Origin: Saccharomycopsis fibuligera x Saccharomycopsis cf. fibuligera
Lineage: Eukaryota > Ascomycota > Saccharomycetes > Ascoideales > Saccharomycopsidaceae
NCBI GenBank assembly: GCA_001936135.1
Contig: CP012817.1
Coordinates: 3,410,001 to 3,474,000, forward strand
Length of the DNA stretch: 64,000 bases
Direction of reading: 5' to 3'
The position numbers were made by a program, and so were the translations under genes. How positions within the stretch are numbered: position 1 is the first letter of the stretch; every line of letters starts with the position of its first letter. The notes beneath the pieces are model-generated. The model was not told the origin of the DNA. It worked only from the letters and a program-made list of their open reading frames with translations, and searched no databases. Shown here piece by piece: positions 1 to 10,877 of the stretch.

Positions 1-2627
1 TTTTATCGAAACAGGGAACATTAAATTATTCAAAATGAGGTAAAGCTTAAAATCACGACAGAGAAGCTAATCAAATCTCTGTCTACTTAATGTAGATTCA
101 CAAATAAATTTATTCCTTTATGGCGCTGAAATCTTGATATTCATCGACATCATGCTTCTCAGCAATATCATCAGCAGTATAAGGACAGCATTCTGCGAAT
201 CTTCATTCAAAAGAAGACAAACTTTTGTGTTGAAGACAGGAAATTTTAAGACATTCTTTTAATGTCTGTCTTTCTTTTTTTTTTTCTTTCTTTTGCATAA
301 ATTTCATTTTTTTTACTTCTCTTTTGATTTTTTTTTTTTTTTTTTTGTTTAAGTGCTAAAATTATGAGATTGTCTCTTCTGTCTGCACATATGTCTTTCT
401 TTGGGTTTTCCATAAAAAATGTTAAATTAGTTGCTATTTGATTTCTGGCTGCATGTCTAAGATACAAAAACGGACGATCAAACCACATCAAACTATGAAA
501 GAAAGAGATGCAGACATATGATCGATCATTTTTTCTGTTTTTTGAAACTAACATTTATTAACTTCTGTTTCCAACCAACTCAAGACGAAACAAGCTGTCG
601 ATCATGCATGGTCGCCTGGAGTTTCACGCTAAATGTATTATATGGCACGAACGTAAGAGTATTTAACCTGAATGTATTTAACGTATACCGTGTTACGATA
701 TGTTGCGTGTCTATGGTGAGAGCGTTCGACAGCAAACTAAGAAGTTAATATTTCCAAATGAAAAATGGCGATCTAAGCGGATAGTAGAATCGATAATTGT
801 GTAGGGAAGAATAAAAGCAACCAAGAATTATTGGAAACCGGCTATTTTTCTGTTGTAATTGATTGCTTGAAGTAATTATACAAATGGCCAGTGGTGCTCT
901 GCTGTATAGAATACAGCTATCCCTTTGAGATACGTGCTAGCTACCAGTAATTGCAACTATGCGCAGCACACTGTCACTTGACGTTGGCGTTTTACCACGA
1001 TTGAGAATTAGGAGCAACGAAAATTCCTATTCAAAAAATATTTTGAAATGTGATCAAAACAACGAGTTATTCAGATAAAAAGCTACATTATGACATCAAG
1101 TAAGTGTCTCATCCAAGATTCATCCATTCAAGGTGAAATAAGCTGCTTAGTTACAAGAAAAGAAGCAAAACATTTCTTTTGCCGAAAATTAGTAACCTGG
1201 TGTTGTCTTGTTCATTATTGCAGTTGCTGCTGCTTACCCAGCTGTCTTATAGTGTTTCTCTGGAGCCTGAAGCCCGAAGTCCAAAGCAAGAAATCTGGCT
1301 GATAGACCTCGAGCATATATGCTGCGCATTTGGCCATGTTATGAATCTCCTCGCTTTCAGTTTCCTGCATATCCCGCAGCAAGAAGCATCAAACAACTTA
1401 ACATAACATTGCAGCGCATAAGATAGTCTCCAATGACGGGTAATATGTAAACTTTAATTATGAACCGTTACATTTATATGAGCGACAATACCGTCAATTG
1501 CCAGAGTCTCATGTCGACAAATCGGTAATGGTCTTTGGAGGCCATAAACCATTCTCGTATTTTAGGATTGACAGGAGATTTGTTGCTCCAAAGGCGTCTC
1601 CCAGCTATGCTGAACCGGGCTCCAATTCGGGGTCCCTGTCAAAATTTAATCTTGCAAACTAATTGTCTACGGATTATTGTTTCAAGCACTTGGTATTTAT
1701 GAACAATAATAAAGTATCGCACAAAGGCCCGTATGGTTCAGTTGGGTAATCACAAATTTCAAAGGTGTAAGCAATCTCGATAAATATGATAAGCAAATTT
1801 AAAAATATTATTGGCTGTGCAAACAAGCTAGCTACACTCAGATGCTATTCGTCTTTTTCAGTTTTGAGGCACTATAAGTATGCTTCATGCTACTAACACT
1901 CGCCAAATGTTTTAGTCCCTATCTCCTCTGTAAACTTTTTTCTTTCTTGATCTTTTTTTCTTTCGAGTATTATTAAAATAGTTGATAATCTTGTAATCGG
2001 AGATCAGCCATGAAACCAAGACTGTTCTTCAATATCAATCTGTGATTGTTGCAGGCCACCTCTGCTCCTTGTTTATATATAAGTTCACTCGAACGAGCTT
2101 AACCAGACTAACGTCAATTGTGATCAAATTATTGAAGCTTACACAGTCCACAGTTTCCTACCCTGTACACTGCCAACGGGTGAAAAACTGTGGAGCGGAA
2201 ACATTGCGCGGGATTAAGAACAGTCTCAACTCCGAGAGGCTGACAGTATACCTTTCCACCCTTGAATAACAAAAAACAAACATGGTTACAACTTTAACAA
2301 CTCCATGAAGAAATCAGCCTATATTCGCTCGGTCCGCTAGCCTTTGCTGCAGTTATTCATATATATAGTTGCAGAAGAACTGTTAGTCTACCACTGATTC
2401 CTCAACATTGTTTATGTCTGCAGGAAATTGCGCAATCGCCAGTGAGCAAAAATTTCATCCACACCAAAATACAGATCAACACTCTTTGGTCGAGCAGGAG
2501 ACCAGTATAAAATGGATAAGATGACTCTTTTCTCTGTGACGCTATTTCCGCTGTCATTACCAACATCATATCTTGCCCCGAAATACTAAATCCCATTTCC
2601 ACCATAGTCTACAATCCATCAAGTAAT
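1..2627. other. Gene-free region upstream of FMO1
   Basis: I find no supportable gene here. The open frames are short (about 100 codons or fewer), lack family motifs and look like chance. A pyrimidine-rich stretch (about 260-345, with a T19 run) and scattered TATA-like AT tracts occur. The last few hundred bases presumably hold the FMO1 promoter. A gene may continue to the left of the window edge, but nothing at the edge shows it. Confidence 0.6.
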
Positions 2628-4226
2628 ATGACTGTTTCTCTCAACGTCAAGAAAGTTGCTATTATCGGTGCAGGTCCGGCTGGTATTGTCACTTTGAATG
2701 AGCTCTTACACACCAACAGTGATGGCAGTTCCACGATCACATCGCCAACTACCGGGTCTCCATTACCTTCGTCACCAGCGTTTGAAGAAATAGTTGTATT
2801 TGAACAATCTGACAATTATGGTGGCGTTTGGCAACATACACCGAAAATTGATGAATTCCCTGTATCTAAACAACATGCCGATCTTGCTTATAATAAGCCA
2901 AGTACTATCACCACCAAGTACGACATCCCAGCTATTGCTGATCTTGAAGGCCATGATGCCACTAACCCAGTAATAAAGCAATCTACCGAGGACAAAATCA
3001 ACAAAAAATTCGTCAATAGTGCTGTTTATGACAATTTATTCACTAATATCCCCAACAAACTAATGCGTTTTTCCTCCGGGTTTGATATTGATATTGACAA
3101 TGCAGATGGGAAACCTATAAACATTTACGAACCTTTTGTCAAACATCCAAAAGTGCTCGAGTATATTAACAAATACGTTGCTGCTAATGACTTAAAAAAG
3201 TACATTCGTTTCAACACTTCAGTGGAAAAAGTCGTCAAGGACGAAAGAACTGGCAAATGGCACGTCACCGTCGTACAACTCGACAAGAACCAAAATACAG
3301 AGAAATGGTACTCTGAAACTTTTGATTCCGTTGTGGTAGCTGTTGGTAGATTCAACATTCCGTTCATTCCAAAAATCTCGGGCTTACCAGAATTTGCTGA
3401 GAAATATAATGATGTTGTACTTCATACTAAATCGTTGCGTAAAATTAGTGAATTTGATAACAAGAAGGTATTGCTTATTGGTAGCAGTATCAGTGCGGTG
3501 GACATTTTGCAATACTTGATTCCTAGAGCCAAAGAGGTGCATTTGTCCAGTAACAGTAATGATTCTAGAGAACTGAGCAATCCGAGAGATGAAAAATGGT
3601 TTGCTAAAGTTCTTAATGACGATACTCTTGGAGTGATCAAACACCCTCGTATTGTTGAATTTGATCCAGCTAACAACAAAATAACCTTTACTGACGGCAC
3701 CAGTGAGTCGGGATTTGATAAGATTATCTTTGCTACGGGTTACCATTTGCACTATCCATTTTTGAATGACCATTGGGAAAACCACAAGAAAAATTATATC
3801 AAAGTAGGTTCTGGACTTGCTGGTGTGGACAACTATGCTCTAAATAAAGTTGAAAACGTATATTATTATACATTCACCATTGGTGAGCCAACATTGGTGC
3901 ATATTGGACTAACGCATTCGCCATTGTTTTTCTTGCTTAGTGAAGCTAATGCCGCTGCTGTGGCTGGAGTATGGACTAACAGTAGCCAGTTACCTAGTAT
4001 CGAGGAACAATATAAGTGGGTTGAGAAGAGAATTGAAGGGAAAAAAAGTGGTTTCCAACATGTTGAAGGAAGTAAGCTCAAAGATTGGGTTAATGGATTG
4101 TATGCATTGGCTCCTAGGGGAAGATTCAATGCTTCTGAAGTCATTGATTATGAGATCATCAAAGATGGGCATCAAGTGCTTTATAATTTGTTTTACAAGT
4201 ATGCCAGAGGGGAATTGACTGAGTGA
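2628..4226 (+). CDS. FMO1: Flavin-containing monooxygenase (FMO1-like)
   Basis: The 532-residue product looks like an FAD- and NADPH-dependent monooxygenase that oxidises soft nucleophiles such as thiols; yeast Fmo1 makes oxidised glutathione for folding in the ER. The FAD-binding Rossmann motif GAGPAG is at residues 14-19. A second dinucleotide motif, IGSSISAVD, at about 284-292 fits the NADPH site, and the FATGY motif typical of the family lies near residue 367. The protein is about 100 residues longer than S. cerevisiae Fmo1, in line with Candida homologues. No signal peptide or membrane anchor is obvious. The ATG is the first in the frame and follows an AAGTAAT context. The gene converges on SWA2, with a T25 tract 189 bases past its stop. 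Family call is firm; substrate is inferred. Confidence 0.9.
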   Translation: MTVSLNVKKVAIIGAGPAGIVTLNELLHTNSDGSSTITSPTTGSPLPSSPAFEEIVVFEQSDNYGGVWQHTPKIDEFPVSKQHADLAYNKPSTITTKYDIPAIADLEGHDATNPVIKQSTEDKINKKFVNSAVYDNLFTNIPNKLMRFSSGFDIDIDNADGKPINIYEPFVKHPKVLEYINKYVAANDLKKYIRFNTSVEKVVKDERTGKWHVTVVQLDKNQNTEKWYSETFDSVVVAVGRFNIPFIPKISGLPEFAEKYNDVVLHTKSLRKISEFDNKKVLLIGSSISAVDILQYLIPRAKEVHLSSNSNDSRELSNPRDEKWFAKVLNDDTLGVIKHPRIVEFDPANNKITFTDGTSESGFDKIIFATGYHLHYPFLNDHWENHKKNYIKVGSGLAGVDNYALNKVENVYYYTFTIGEPTLVHIGLTHSPLFFLLSEANAAAVAGVWTNSSQLPSIEEQYKWVEKRIEGKKSGFQHVEGSKLKDWVNGLYALAPRGRFNASEVIDYEIIKDGHQVLYNLFYKYARGELTE

Positions 4227-4632
4227 TAAGCTTTTGAGTGGTTTTTGATTTGCTTTGTTTTTTTGGTTTTGTGTTTTTTTAACTTGCTTGCTTTTTTCTG
4301 CTCTATTTCCTGCTATCTCCTTCCTTGCTACAATAGACTTTGATTTTAATGTTTAATAGAAGCTTCGTTTTGCCTGTTTTTAGTTGCTTATATATATATT
4401 TATTTATTCATTTATTTTTTTTTTTTTTTTTTTTTTTTTGAACGGATGATAGGTTTTTACGTTGATCGCGGATATGACAAAGCAGCGAGATTTTACATAT
4501 GAGCCAAGTAGCATTTTAAATAAAAGTGACTGTATAATTATGCTATTAACGCTTTATAATCAGTTATGCTATGACAATGAGATGGTAAAGAAGAAAGAAA
4601 AATAATGCTAAGCCTATTTTATAGTATTTTTA
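4227..4632. other. Convergent 3' region FMO1/SWA2
   Basis: About 400 bases between two stops. T-rich on the plus strand, with TATATATATATTTATTTATT-like sequence followed by an uninterrupted T25 tract at 4415-4439. This probably carries the 3' processing signals of both genes; no gene is seen. Confidence 0.6.
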
Positions 4633-7188
4633 TTATTTGATATTATTCTGTTGCTTGAACTTGTCCCAAGCTTTATTCAAAGTTACAAACACAGACTGGG
4701 CAATCAATTGCTGCTCAGTAGTGGCATTCTGGCCAATTTTATCCGGATGAGTCTTTGCCACCGCCTTCATGTAATTTATTTTAACCTTTTTATCAAGCAC
4801 TAAATCTGCCATGGTAATTTTTTTCCAATTTGCTTCAGGCCACAAGATCAAATCCAATGATGCTAATAGGGCTCGAATGTTGTCTTCTTTACTGTGTTTC
4901 CATTGGTTAATTTTGGCCTCCACTTGATCGTGTAGTTGAAATTTCTCTTGTTCTAGGCTTTCTGCTCTAGCATTATTTTCCTGCACTCGGCGAAGTGCTT
5001 CTTGTTCGCTTGAGCTTGTAGTTGCGCGTGGCTTAGATTTGCCACTTGGCACCGGTTTTATCTTTTTTGATGGATTAATTGCCTCAAGACAGCGACGTTT
5101 AGCATCAATTGCTGTCTTGGTTGCCCCGCCATTTTCTAATACCAATTTCCAATTGGCTAATGCCTCAGGATACCGTTCAAGAGATTCCAACGTTTCTGCT
5201 TTTTTCGTCACTAGTTTGAGCCAAAACTCTTTGACCAGCTTACTGCTGCCATTACCATTGTTGTTTTCCAAGACTGGATCATCAAGTGAACGATTCGTGG
5301 CTTTAATCATCTCCAAGGCTTCATCAGCAGTGAGTAATGCGTTTTTGGTATCGCCAAGCCTTACATAACTGGTAGTAAGGTTACTGTAAGCAATAATTTG
5401 TAAACTGTGCCCATATGGTAATACTTTCAATGCATCTTGATAATTTAGCAATGCCGATGTGAAGTTTCCTTCTTTAAAGAAATTTGTGCCTAGAGTTCGA
5501 TATTGGTTGAACCTTGTCAAGTTGGCAGCATCAATGTGCGGTTCTTGGCGTATGTTTGTCGATTGCCTGTTGTTTGCTCTTCTTGGAACTGTAGAAGCCA
5601 AGGAACTTGGAGCCCTTTGTTGTTGCTGCAGTTGGCTTTGTCGTACTGGCGGTGGCGTTGCACTTGCAGTATGCTTCGAGCCGTTGATACCCATATCACC
5701 AAACAAATTAACCAAATCACCTTGGTTTTGATCTTGAGCAGATTTTTGCACTTCTGCGTATGCCTTTTGCGCTGTTCGATTAGGTTTACGCCTTGGAGGT
5801 TGTGGTAATTCATTTCCATGTCTTTCACTAAAAGGCTGTGAGGAGGGACCCTGTTTTCCATTTCCATTACTTCCCATACTTTCGTTGCTACTGCCATTCT
5901 TGTTGCTTGAAAATTTGCCCCCACTCAATACAGTTCCATCAAAATCCACTGCGTCTCCATCATCATCACTATCATTCCAGTTAGCTTTCTGTTTATACCT
6001 TTCCTGCTGATACATCCAAGCTGGCTTACCATTAAGTTCTGCCTTTTTTTGCGCTTGATATTTTTCAATGTTCTTATTAATGGCTTTTTTGCTCTTGTTG
6101 AAAAAATTCGAAGCCGAAGTAAATATCTCATTGGAGAGCTCGTTTACTACTTGGTTCAAATCTTCTGGTGGGCCACTCTTAGCAGCAATGTTGTCAAATA
6201 ATCGGTGTACATCTCTCGTTTGTTGCTGTTCTGTTCCAGATCTTTGTGGCCGTGATGGAATCTCGTCGTAGATGTTGTTTTGAGGTCTGTGTCGTGATGG
6301 TCTTTGAGAAATCGACAAATCATTATTCTGATTCTGAACAGAGCTTTTTCTTACTGTTGTTGATGTTGAAGATGACGATTGTAATGACGAGTTCGACCTG
6401 TTTTTAGATGCAGATGCATCTGTGCTATATGAAACTTTTTGATAGCTTCCAGCATTTCTATCATCTAACGGTAGAGAGCTTGATCTTCCAGTCGCACTCT
6501 TATCAGATGAAAAGCGATGGTTTATTACGTTATTAGTCTTATTGATATTGTTAATTACCGGAGCGTTGTCGAATACTGCGAACAAAGAGTCAATATCTTG
6601 ACTTTGCTTACTTTCTCCAGGTTGGTGTGTTTCGGAAAGAGCAGCGGTATTATTACTACCAGCACTAGCAACCCCGAGTCCAAATATATCATCAACAGCA
6701 TCGGAACTGCCGCTATTTGATTTTTGAATATTACTAATATTGTTACTATTGACACTGCCGTTGCCGCTGTTTGACTTGATGCTGCCATTATAAATATTTG
6801 CAAAACTGTCAACACTGCCATTTTTGCTTTTATTCTGAGGACTCAAAAGGCCAAAGTTGGGAGTCGATATTCCGGAGTGTGCAATTGGGGTTCCCGCACC
6901 TGACCGTGATGGGTAAGAATTAACATTAGAATTGGAATTAGTTCTTGACATACTGGGACTTCCTGAACCTAAGCTAAGCGATTCCTTTATGTTGCTGTTG
7001 TTATTGCTATTGTTCTTAATTCCGCCTCCGCCGCCAGATAGCAAATCCAAGCCGCTCCAATAGTTCGCCGCATTAGTTTGGTTACTCAGTGTGGCTGTAA
7101 GTTTTTGACGTTCAGCTAAAGAGAGTTTCGATAAGTCTTTCTTTTTTGGGGCAAACAAATCAGCAAAGACATCTTTGTTTGCTGACAT
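4633..7188 (-). CDS. SWA2: Auxilin-like clathrin uncoating J-protein Swa2
   Basis: The 851-residue product matches yeast auxilin, the J-domain cofactor that recruits Hsp70 (Ssa) to strip clathrin from coated vesicles. A long Ser/Asn-rich disordered N-terminal half is expected to bind clathrin and ubiquitin. It is followed by a tetratricopeptide-repeat region (about 560-700, with the segment TRFNQYRTLGTNFFKEGNF). A charged helical linker precedes a C-terminal auxilin-type J domain (about 765-851). The Hsp70-activating HPD tripeptide is at 814-816 (THPDKIG). It is longer than S. cerevisiae Swa2 (668) mainly through Ser/Asn expansions. The start is the only ATG that keeps the conserved N-terminal DVFADLF segment. 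It converges with FMO1. Confidence 0.93.
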   Translation of the reverse strand: MSANKDVFADLFAPKKKDLSKLSLAERQKLTATLSNQTNAANYWSGLDLLSGGGGGIKNNSNNNSNIKESLSLGSGSPSMSRTNSNSNVNSYPSRSGAGTPIAHSGISTPNFGLLSPQNKSKNGSVDSFANIYNGSIKSNSGNGSVNSNNISNIQKSNSGSSDAVDDIFGLGVASAGSNNTAALSETHQPGESKQSQDIDSLFAVFDNAPVINNINKTNNVINHRFSSDKSATGRSSSLPLDDRNAGSYQKVSYSTDASASKNRSNSSLQSSSSTSTTVRKSSVQNQNNDLSISQRPSRHRPQNNIYDEIPSRPQRSGTEQQQTRDVHRLFDNIAAKSGPPEDLNQVVNELSNEIFTSASNFFNKSKKAINKNIEKYQAQKKAELNGKPAWMYQQERYKQKANWNDSDDDGDAVDFDGTVLSGGKFSSNKNGSSNESMGSNGNGKQGPSSQPFSERHGNELPQPPRRKPNRTAQKAYAEVQKSAQDQNQGDLVNLFGDMGINGSKHTASATPPPVRQSQLQQQQRAPSSLASTVPRRANNRQSTNIRQEPHIDAANLTRFNQYRTLGTNFFKEGNFTSALLNYQDALKVLPYGHSLQIIAYSNLTTSYVRLGDTKNALLTADEALEMIKATNRSLDDPVLENNNGNGSSKLVKEFWLKLVTKKAETLESLERYPEALANWKLVLENGGATKTAIDAKRRCLEAINPSKKIKPVPSGKSKPRATTSSSEQEALRRVQENNARAESLEQEKFQLHDQVEAKINQWKHSKEDNIRALLASLDLILWPEANWKKITMADLVLDKKVKINYMKAVAKTHPDKIGQNATTEQQLIAQSVFVTLNKAWDKFKQQNNIK

Positions 7189-8027
7189 GCTGATCGATTT
7201 ATTGACTGACTAAATAGGACTGTGATCAGTTCGAAATGGAACTTGAGCTTTAAAAAGGCAGAAAAAAAGCACTTATGAAGCTATAAGTTGACATTAAAAA
7301 ATTTCAGTACACCAATACACTGTCCCAGAAATACATATGAAAAACTGGTTTACTGTCTTTAAGTTTGAGTGGTTGATGCTTGTTTGCATGTTGTCCTTTT
7401 TTCCATTATTCAGTTGATAATTTTCTCATGCGCTGAGTTTCTATTGAAGAGTCACGTGATATACCTTTACACTGTTTTAGCTTCTATATACAAATTGTGT
7501 TTTATTCACTACGTTACAAAAATGGTTGATTTTATTTTAGAAAATGAAGCTAATGAAACTGTGAATTTTGCTTTTATTCGTTTCATATGTCTAATTAGTG
7601 ATCAAGTAGTTACTGCTATCTATAGAGCCAGCAAGTTGCCAAGCTTCAGGTTAATATGGAAATAGATACTCACCAAGATTTTGATTATTCATTACAAATT
7701 TTGTTTTCGCTTTCCTCTTATTGAAGTTTAAAGTATCTAAAAGTAAATATGCCTGTAACTATTTATACAATCTTTACCTCTGTTTCATTGGTTGCGCTAA
7801 AACAAAATGAAATATTTTGACACTGCAAGAATATGCAAATTTGCAACAATAGGCAAATTCAGTATATCGAACTGCAGACGTTTAATTCAACCTAATTTAA
7901 AATTCAATATTAAACAGCATGCAACACATTTTTTATTTGGCCAGCATAACTAGCAGTAATTGTGACAGCTTTTTATAGTTGATAATCAGAGAGGATCACG
8001 TTTTAGTATCGATAACTAGAAATATCA
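7189..8027. other. Intergenic SWA2 promoter / SAD1 3' side
   Basis: An 840-base AT-rich stretch between SAD1 and SWA2, both on the minus strand. It should hold the SWA2 promoter. A 47-codon ATG frame at 7521-7664 is the only vaguely protein-like piece; it has no recognisable motif and I do not call it. Confidence 0.5.
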
Positions 8028-9613
8028 TCAAGCAAAATTTTTCTCGTCATATTCATATTTAATTGACTTTCTCTGCCATACCTGGATATAGCTTTCACTC
8101 AAAAAAAGCAACCTCTTATTGATTTTTTTCACCTGTAAGTTATCAATTTCGTACCATTCGTTAGTTAATTGGTCCAATAATTGAATTCTCCAGTTGTGAT
8201 TATTAGCATTAAACAAAAGCTCGTTCTCTTTTTTTTATTACTATTACTGCTTTCGTCGTTTTGATGATTTATTGAATCGTGCACAATATTGGCAATAAGT
8301 TTGTATTCCAAAGTTTGAGCACTGCCGTTTGCCACATATGGGCTCATATCTAATGATTCAAGATCAAATTTGATAACAATGTCATTGAAGTTATGTCTGA
8401 AATTTTTATTGAATCTGTCAAAGTTTAAAATTAAGTAGTTTGGCAAGCTTAAAAGAGAATAGTTTCTTGATATTGTTTCGGTAATGACAGACGCTTTGCT
8501 AAATTTCGAAGTAAGAAGTTGCGATAAAGAAATCTGCTCAATAAGGGAAACATTTTTTGTTGATAGTATTTTTTTATCTGGTAGTTGTAAAGATATTTGC
8601 CAAAATTTGGTGACTATCGATTTGGTAATTTTGTTTTGTTCCTCATTATACTCATCAACTTTTATCTTCCCTTGAATATTTTTGGACAAAATGTTTGATT
8701 TTTTGTTTCTGAAAGCTAAGTTTAAATTATTAAGTAGCCAATTTAAGAAAAATTTAGGATCATTGTTATCCAACGTATTATCCAAAAACACACCATTTGA
8801 GACTTTGTTAATAAAATTCAAAAGGTCATATGGAGCAATGTGGGTCTTGAATAATTTTGTGTACCAGTATTTCCTGAAAAACAATCCTAATTTCAAATTC
8901 AAATTATAGTTATTCTTCACTTTTAACAGCGCACTATCCAATACTGCATTCAAGTTTTCCACAGGTTTCAAATTATCTAACGCTATGGGTGATGTATTTA
9001 TCAAGTACCAGTCTCGTATTAGATGCAAATGGCTCAACAACTGAAGTACAACACTTTGGAAGTTGTTCCTACTGTTGTTGTTTATTCTGCTAAGACCAAT
9101 GAATCCAACTTTATACTGATTTCGATTCAAATCGTAACTTTTGGTAGCATTAGAATTGTATAAAGAATGCTGTACTGTGGCAGCATTATGCACCGGATTT
9201 ATGAGGCTCCTAATATCACTCAACATTGTAGAATCAGCAGTCAGGATTTCTTGCCCTTCGGGCAATACAAACACTCTTAGGTTATCTAAATTAATGAATA
9301 ATTTATGAGTATTGTTATCAACTGCATGATTGTAAGCATACGAATTCTTGGATCTTCCTTGGTAAAACTTGCCGCACGTTAAGCAGCAGTAGATGTTTAT
9401 GGTAGCTAATGAAACAGAGCATATTTTTTCAAGGTCAAAATCTAGTACCTTCCTATTCACTGTGTTGAGATATATGTTGATGAGTTGTGATTGTTGTTGC
9501 TGTTGCTGTTGCTGTTGCTGTGATTGTTTTGCCTTCTTGTGATTGTCGGGAAGTCCATCTTCCAGTATTTCGTCAATCTGTCTTTTTTTTGCATGGATAT
9601 CAACTTGACTCAT
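8028..9613 (-). CDS. SAD1: Sad1/USP39-like snRNP assembly protein, apparent frameshift near 3' end
   Basis: This is a ubiquitin-protease-like protein that lacks the protease active site and is needed to load U4/U6.U5 tri-snRNP for splicing. After a poly-Gln patch (about 34-41) comes a ZnF-UBP domain with the IYCCLTCGKFYQGR motif (about 73-86) and later His residues. A degenerate USP fold follows (VGFIGLSRINNNSRNNFQSV). The initiating frame runs 9613-8165 (482 aa) and ends in residues that do not look like the family. The next frame (8216-8028) encodes the missing conserved tail, WYEIDNLQVKK then LLFLSESYIQVWQ, matching the USP39 ending. The switch point is an A8 run at 8229-8236. This is a true indel, a sequence error or slippage; coordinates here span both frames. 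Confidence 0.85.
8229..8236 (-). other. A8 homopolymer at the SAD1 frame switch
   Basis: On the coding strand eight consecutive A follow an AAT codon and precede GAGAACGAG. One base missing (or two extra) in this run explains why the conserved C-terminus lies in the -1 frame. The heptamer A AAA AAG sits in the zero frame here, a known slippery type, so recoding is formally possible. Assembly or sequencing error at a homopolymer is the simplest explanation. Confidence 0.7.
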
Positions 9614-10003
9614 ATTGCTTAATGGAAAAACAGAAAGAATTGCTTTAGGTTTGTTGGTTGACGTGATATTCTTTTGAGATCTTCGCGCAGACTTTATAAC
9701 TCATTTTCATTTACAGTTTTTATTTTTTATTTTTTTTTTTCCATTACAACGGATTCTCCGCAGGGCTCACATACAACGATTGACTACCATATATTACACG
9801 GCATCTCATCAGTAATGCGATGAAGATGCTTCAAATGAAAAGACTTTATGAAAGACATGAAAATAGAAGAAAAAATTGATTTAACAAACAAAATGAAGAA
9901 AAAAAAACCGTGAATCCAAAAACAAAAATATACCATCCAACGAACAAACTTCCGTCGCATCATATACAAAGCACCAAAACAAATTACTTTTCAATCAATT
10001 TTC
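9614..10003. other. Intergenic SAD1 promoter / SMD2 3' side
   Basis: About 390 bases between two minus-strand genes, AT-rich, with an A-rich block at 9890-9940. It presumably contains the SAD1 promoter and the SMD2 3' end. No gene is seen. Confidence 0.5.
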
Positions 10004-10429
10004 TCAACTCACAGGTGCCTTGAAAACAACTATCACAGAGTCTCCCCTAAGAAACATCTTACTAACAAATCTTTCTTTTGAAATTGTCTTTAACTTTTTT
10101 CCTTTTGCATTTCTAGGCGTTTCACTCCACAATTCCTTAACGTTCTCTAATACCATATTAGAATGTCTATCAAATGCCTTCACTCTAGCAATTAATTTGT
10201 GATTATTTCTCAAGGATATTATGACAGGAGCATGAGTCTCCACTGCGGATTTGAGCAATGACATTGGTCCATTGGCAATCTCATATTCTTCGAGCCGTTG
10301 AAGCTCAACGTCTGTGAGCTCTGATCTTGGACGGTCTATCAAATCTCTATTTAATGTTAGTAAGGGGCAATTCGGGAGAAACTGAGTCTTAGCTTATAAA
10401 ACTTCCTTCTAATAAGCTACTTACGCCAT
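10004..10429 (-). CDS. SMD2: Spliceosomal core protein Sm D2, spliced (join 10425-10429, 10004-10346)
   Basis: The product is Sm D2, part of the heptameric Sm ring of U1, U2, U4 and U5 snRNPs. The Sm1 motif lies in the segment from VIISLRNNHKLIARVKAFDR onwards, with HSNMVLENVKELW after it. The Sm2 motif is SKMFLRGDSVIVV near the C-terminus. The open frame alone starts at a TTG, so it lacks a start. The sequence upstream shows ATGGC, then a GTAAGT donor at 10424, a TACTAAC branch point and a TAG acceptor ending at 10347. Splicing gives a 115-residue protein beginning MADLIDRPRSEL, which matches the known Sm D2 size and N-terminus. Exon 1 is only five bases. The intron makes its expression depend on the very machine it builds. 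Confidence 0.95.
10347..10424 (-). other. SMD2 spliceosomal intron (78 nt)
   Basis: Donor GTAAGT at 10424-10419, branch site TACTAAC close to the 3' end and acceptor TAG at 10349-10347. Removal joins ATGGC to AGATTTG in frame as Met-Ala-Asp-Leu. This is the only spliceosomal intron I can support in the window. Confidence 0.93.
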
Positions 10430-10877
10430 AGTTGCTTGTATTATTGTCAGTCTTGAAATTGTAGCTGCGTACAATAGCTCGTATGGTAAATATTGTACTG
10501 AAAATTTGTATTGTCTTGTGCTTTCTCACTCAGTTTACTTTTGAATCCAACTCTCAGCGCTCTTCGCATCTTTTTTTTTTCCTCGCTATTACATACGCGG
10601 GCTCATAATATATGTATAATGATGCTCTGATACGCGTAATCTGTATGATTGACGCATAGTGTGATAAACTGTTGATAATGCCATTTGCTGCTCTTAACAC
10701 TAACAAAAAATTACTAAATTCCAACAACTGGCATTTACCAAAACTGCAAATTCATTTTTTTTTACCTGCTGGAATAAGGGGAATCATTAAAAGCAAGTTC
10801 TAGATTTGAAATTAAACATTTTAATTAAGTCCGCAATCACCGAGCTTCGGATAACAAATCAAACATATCAAGCCAAA
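10430..10877. other. SMD2 promoter / pirin 3' side
   Basis: About 450 bases between the pirin stop and the SMD2 start, both minus strand. AT-rich with a T-run at 10570-10582. No gene is seen. Confidence 0.5.

Noticed and set aside
7521-7664. 47-codon ATG frame with a good start context upstream of SWA2
   Set aside because: Too short, no family match and no neighbour that suggests a role.
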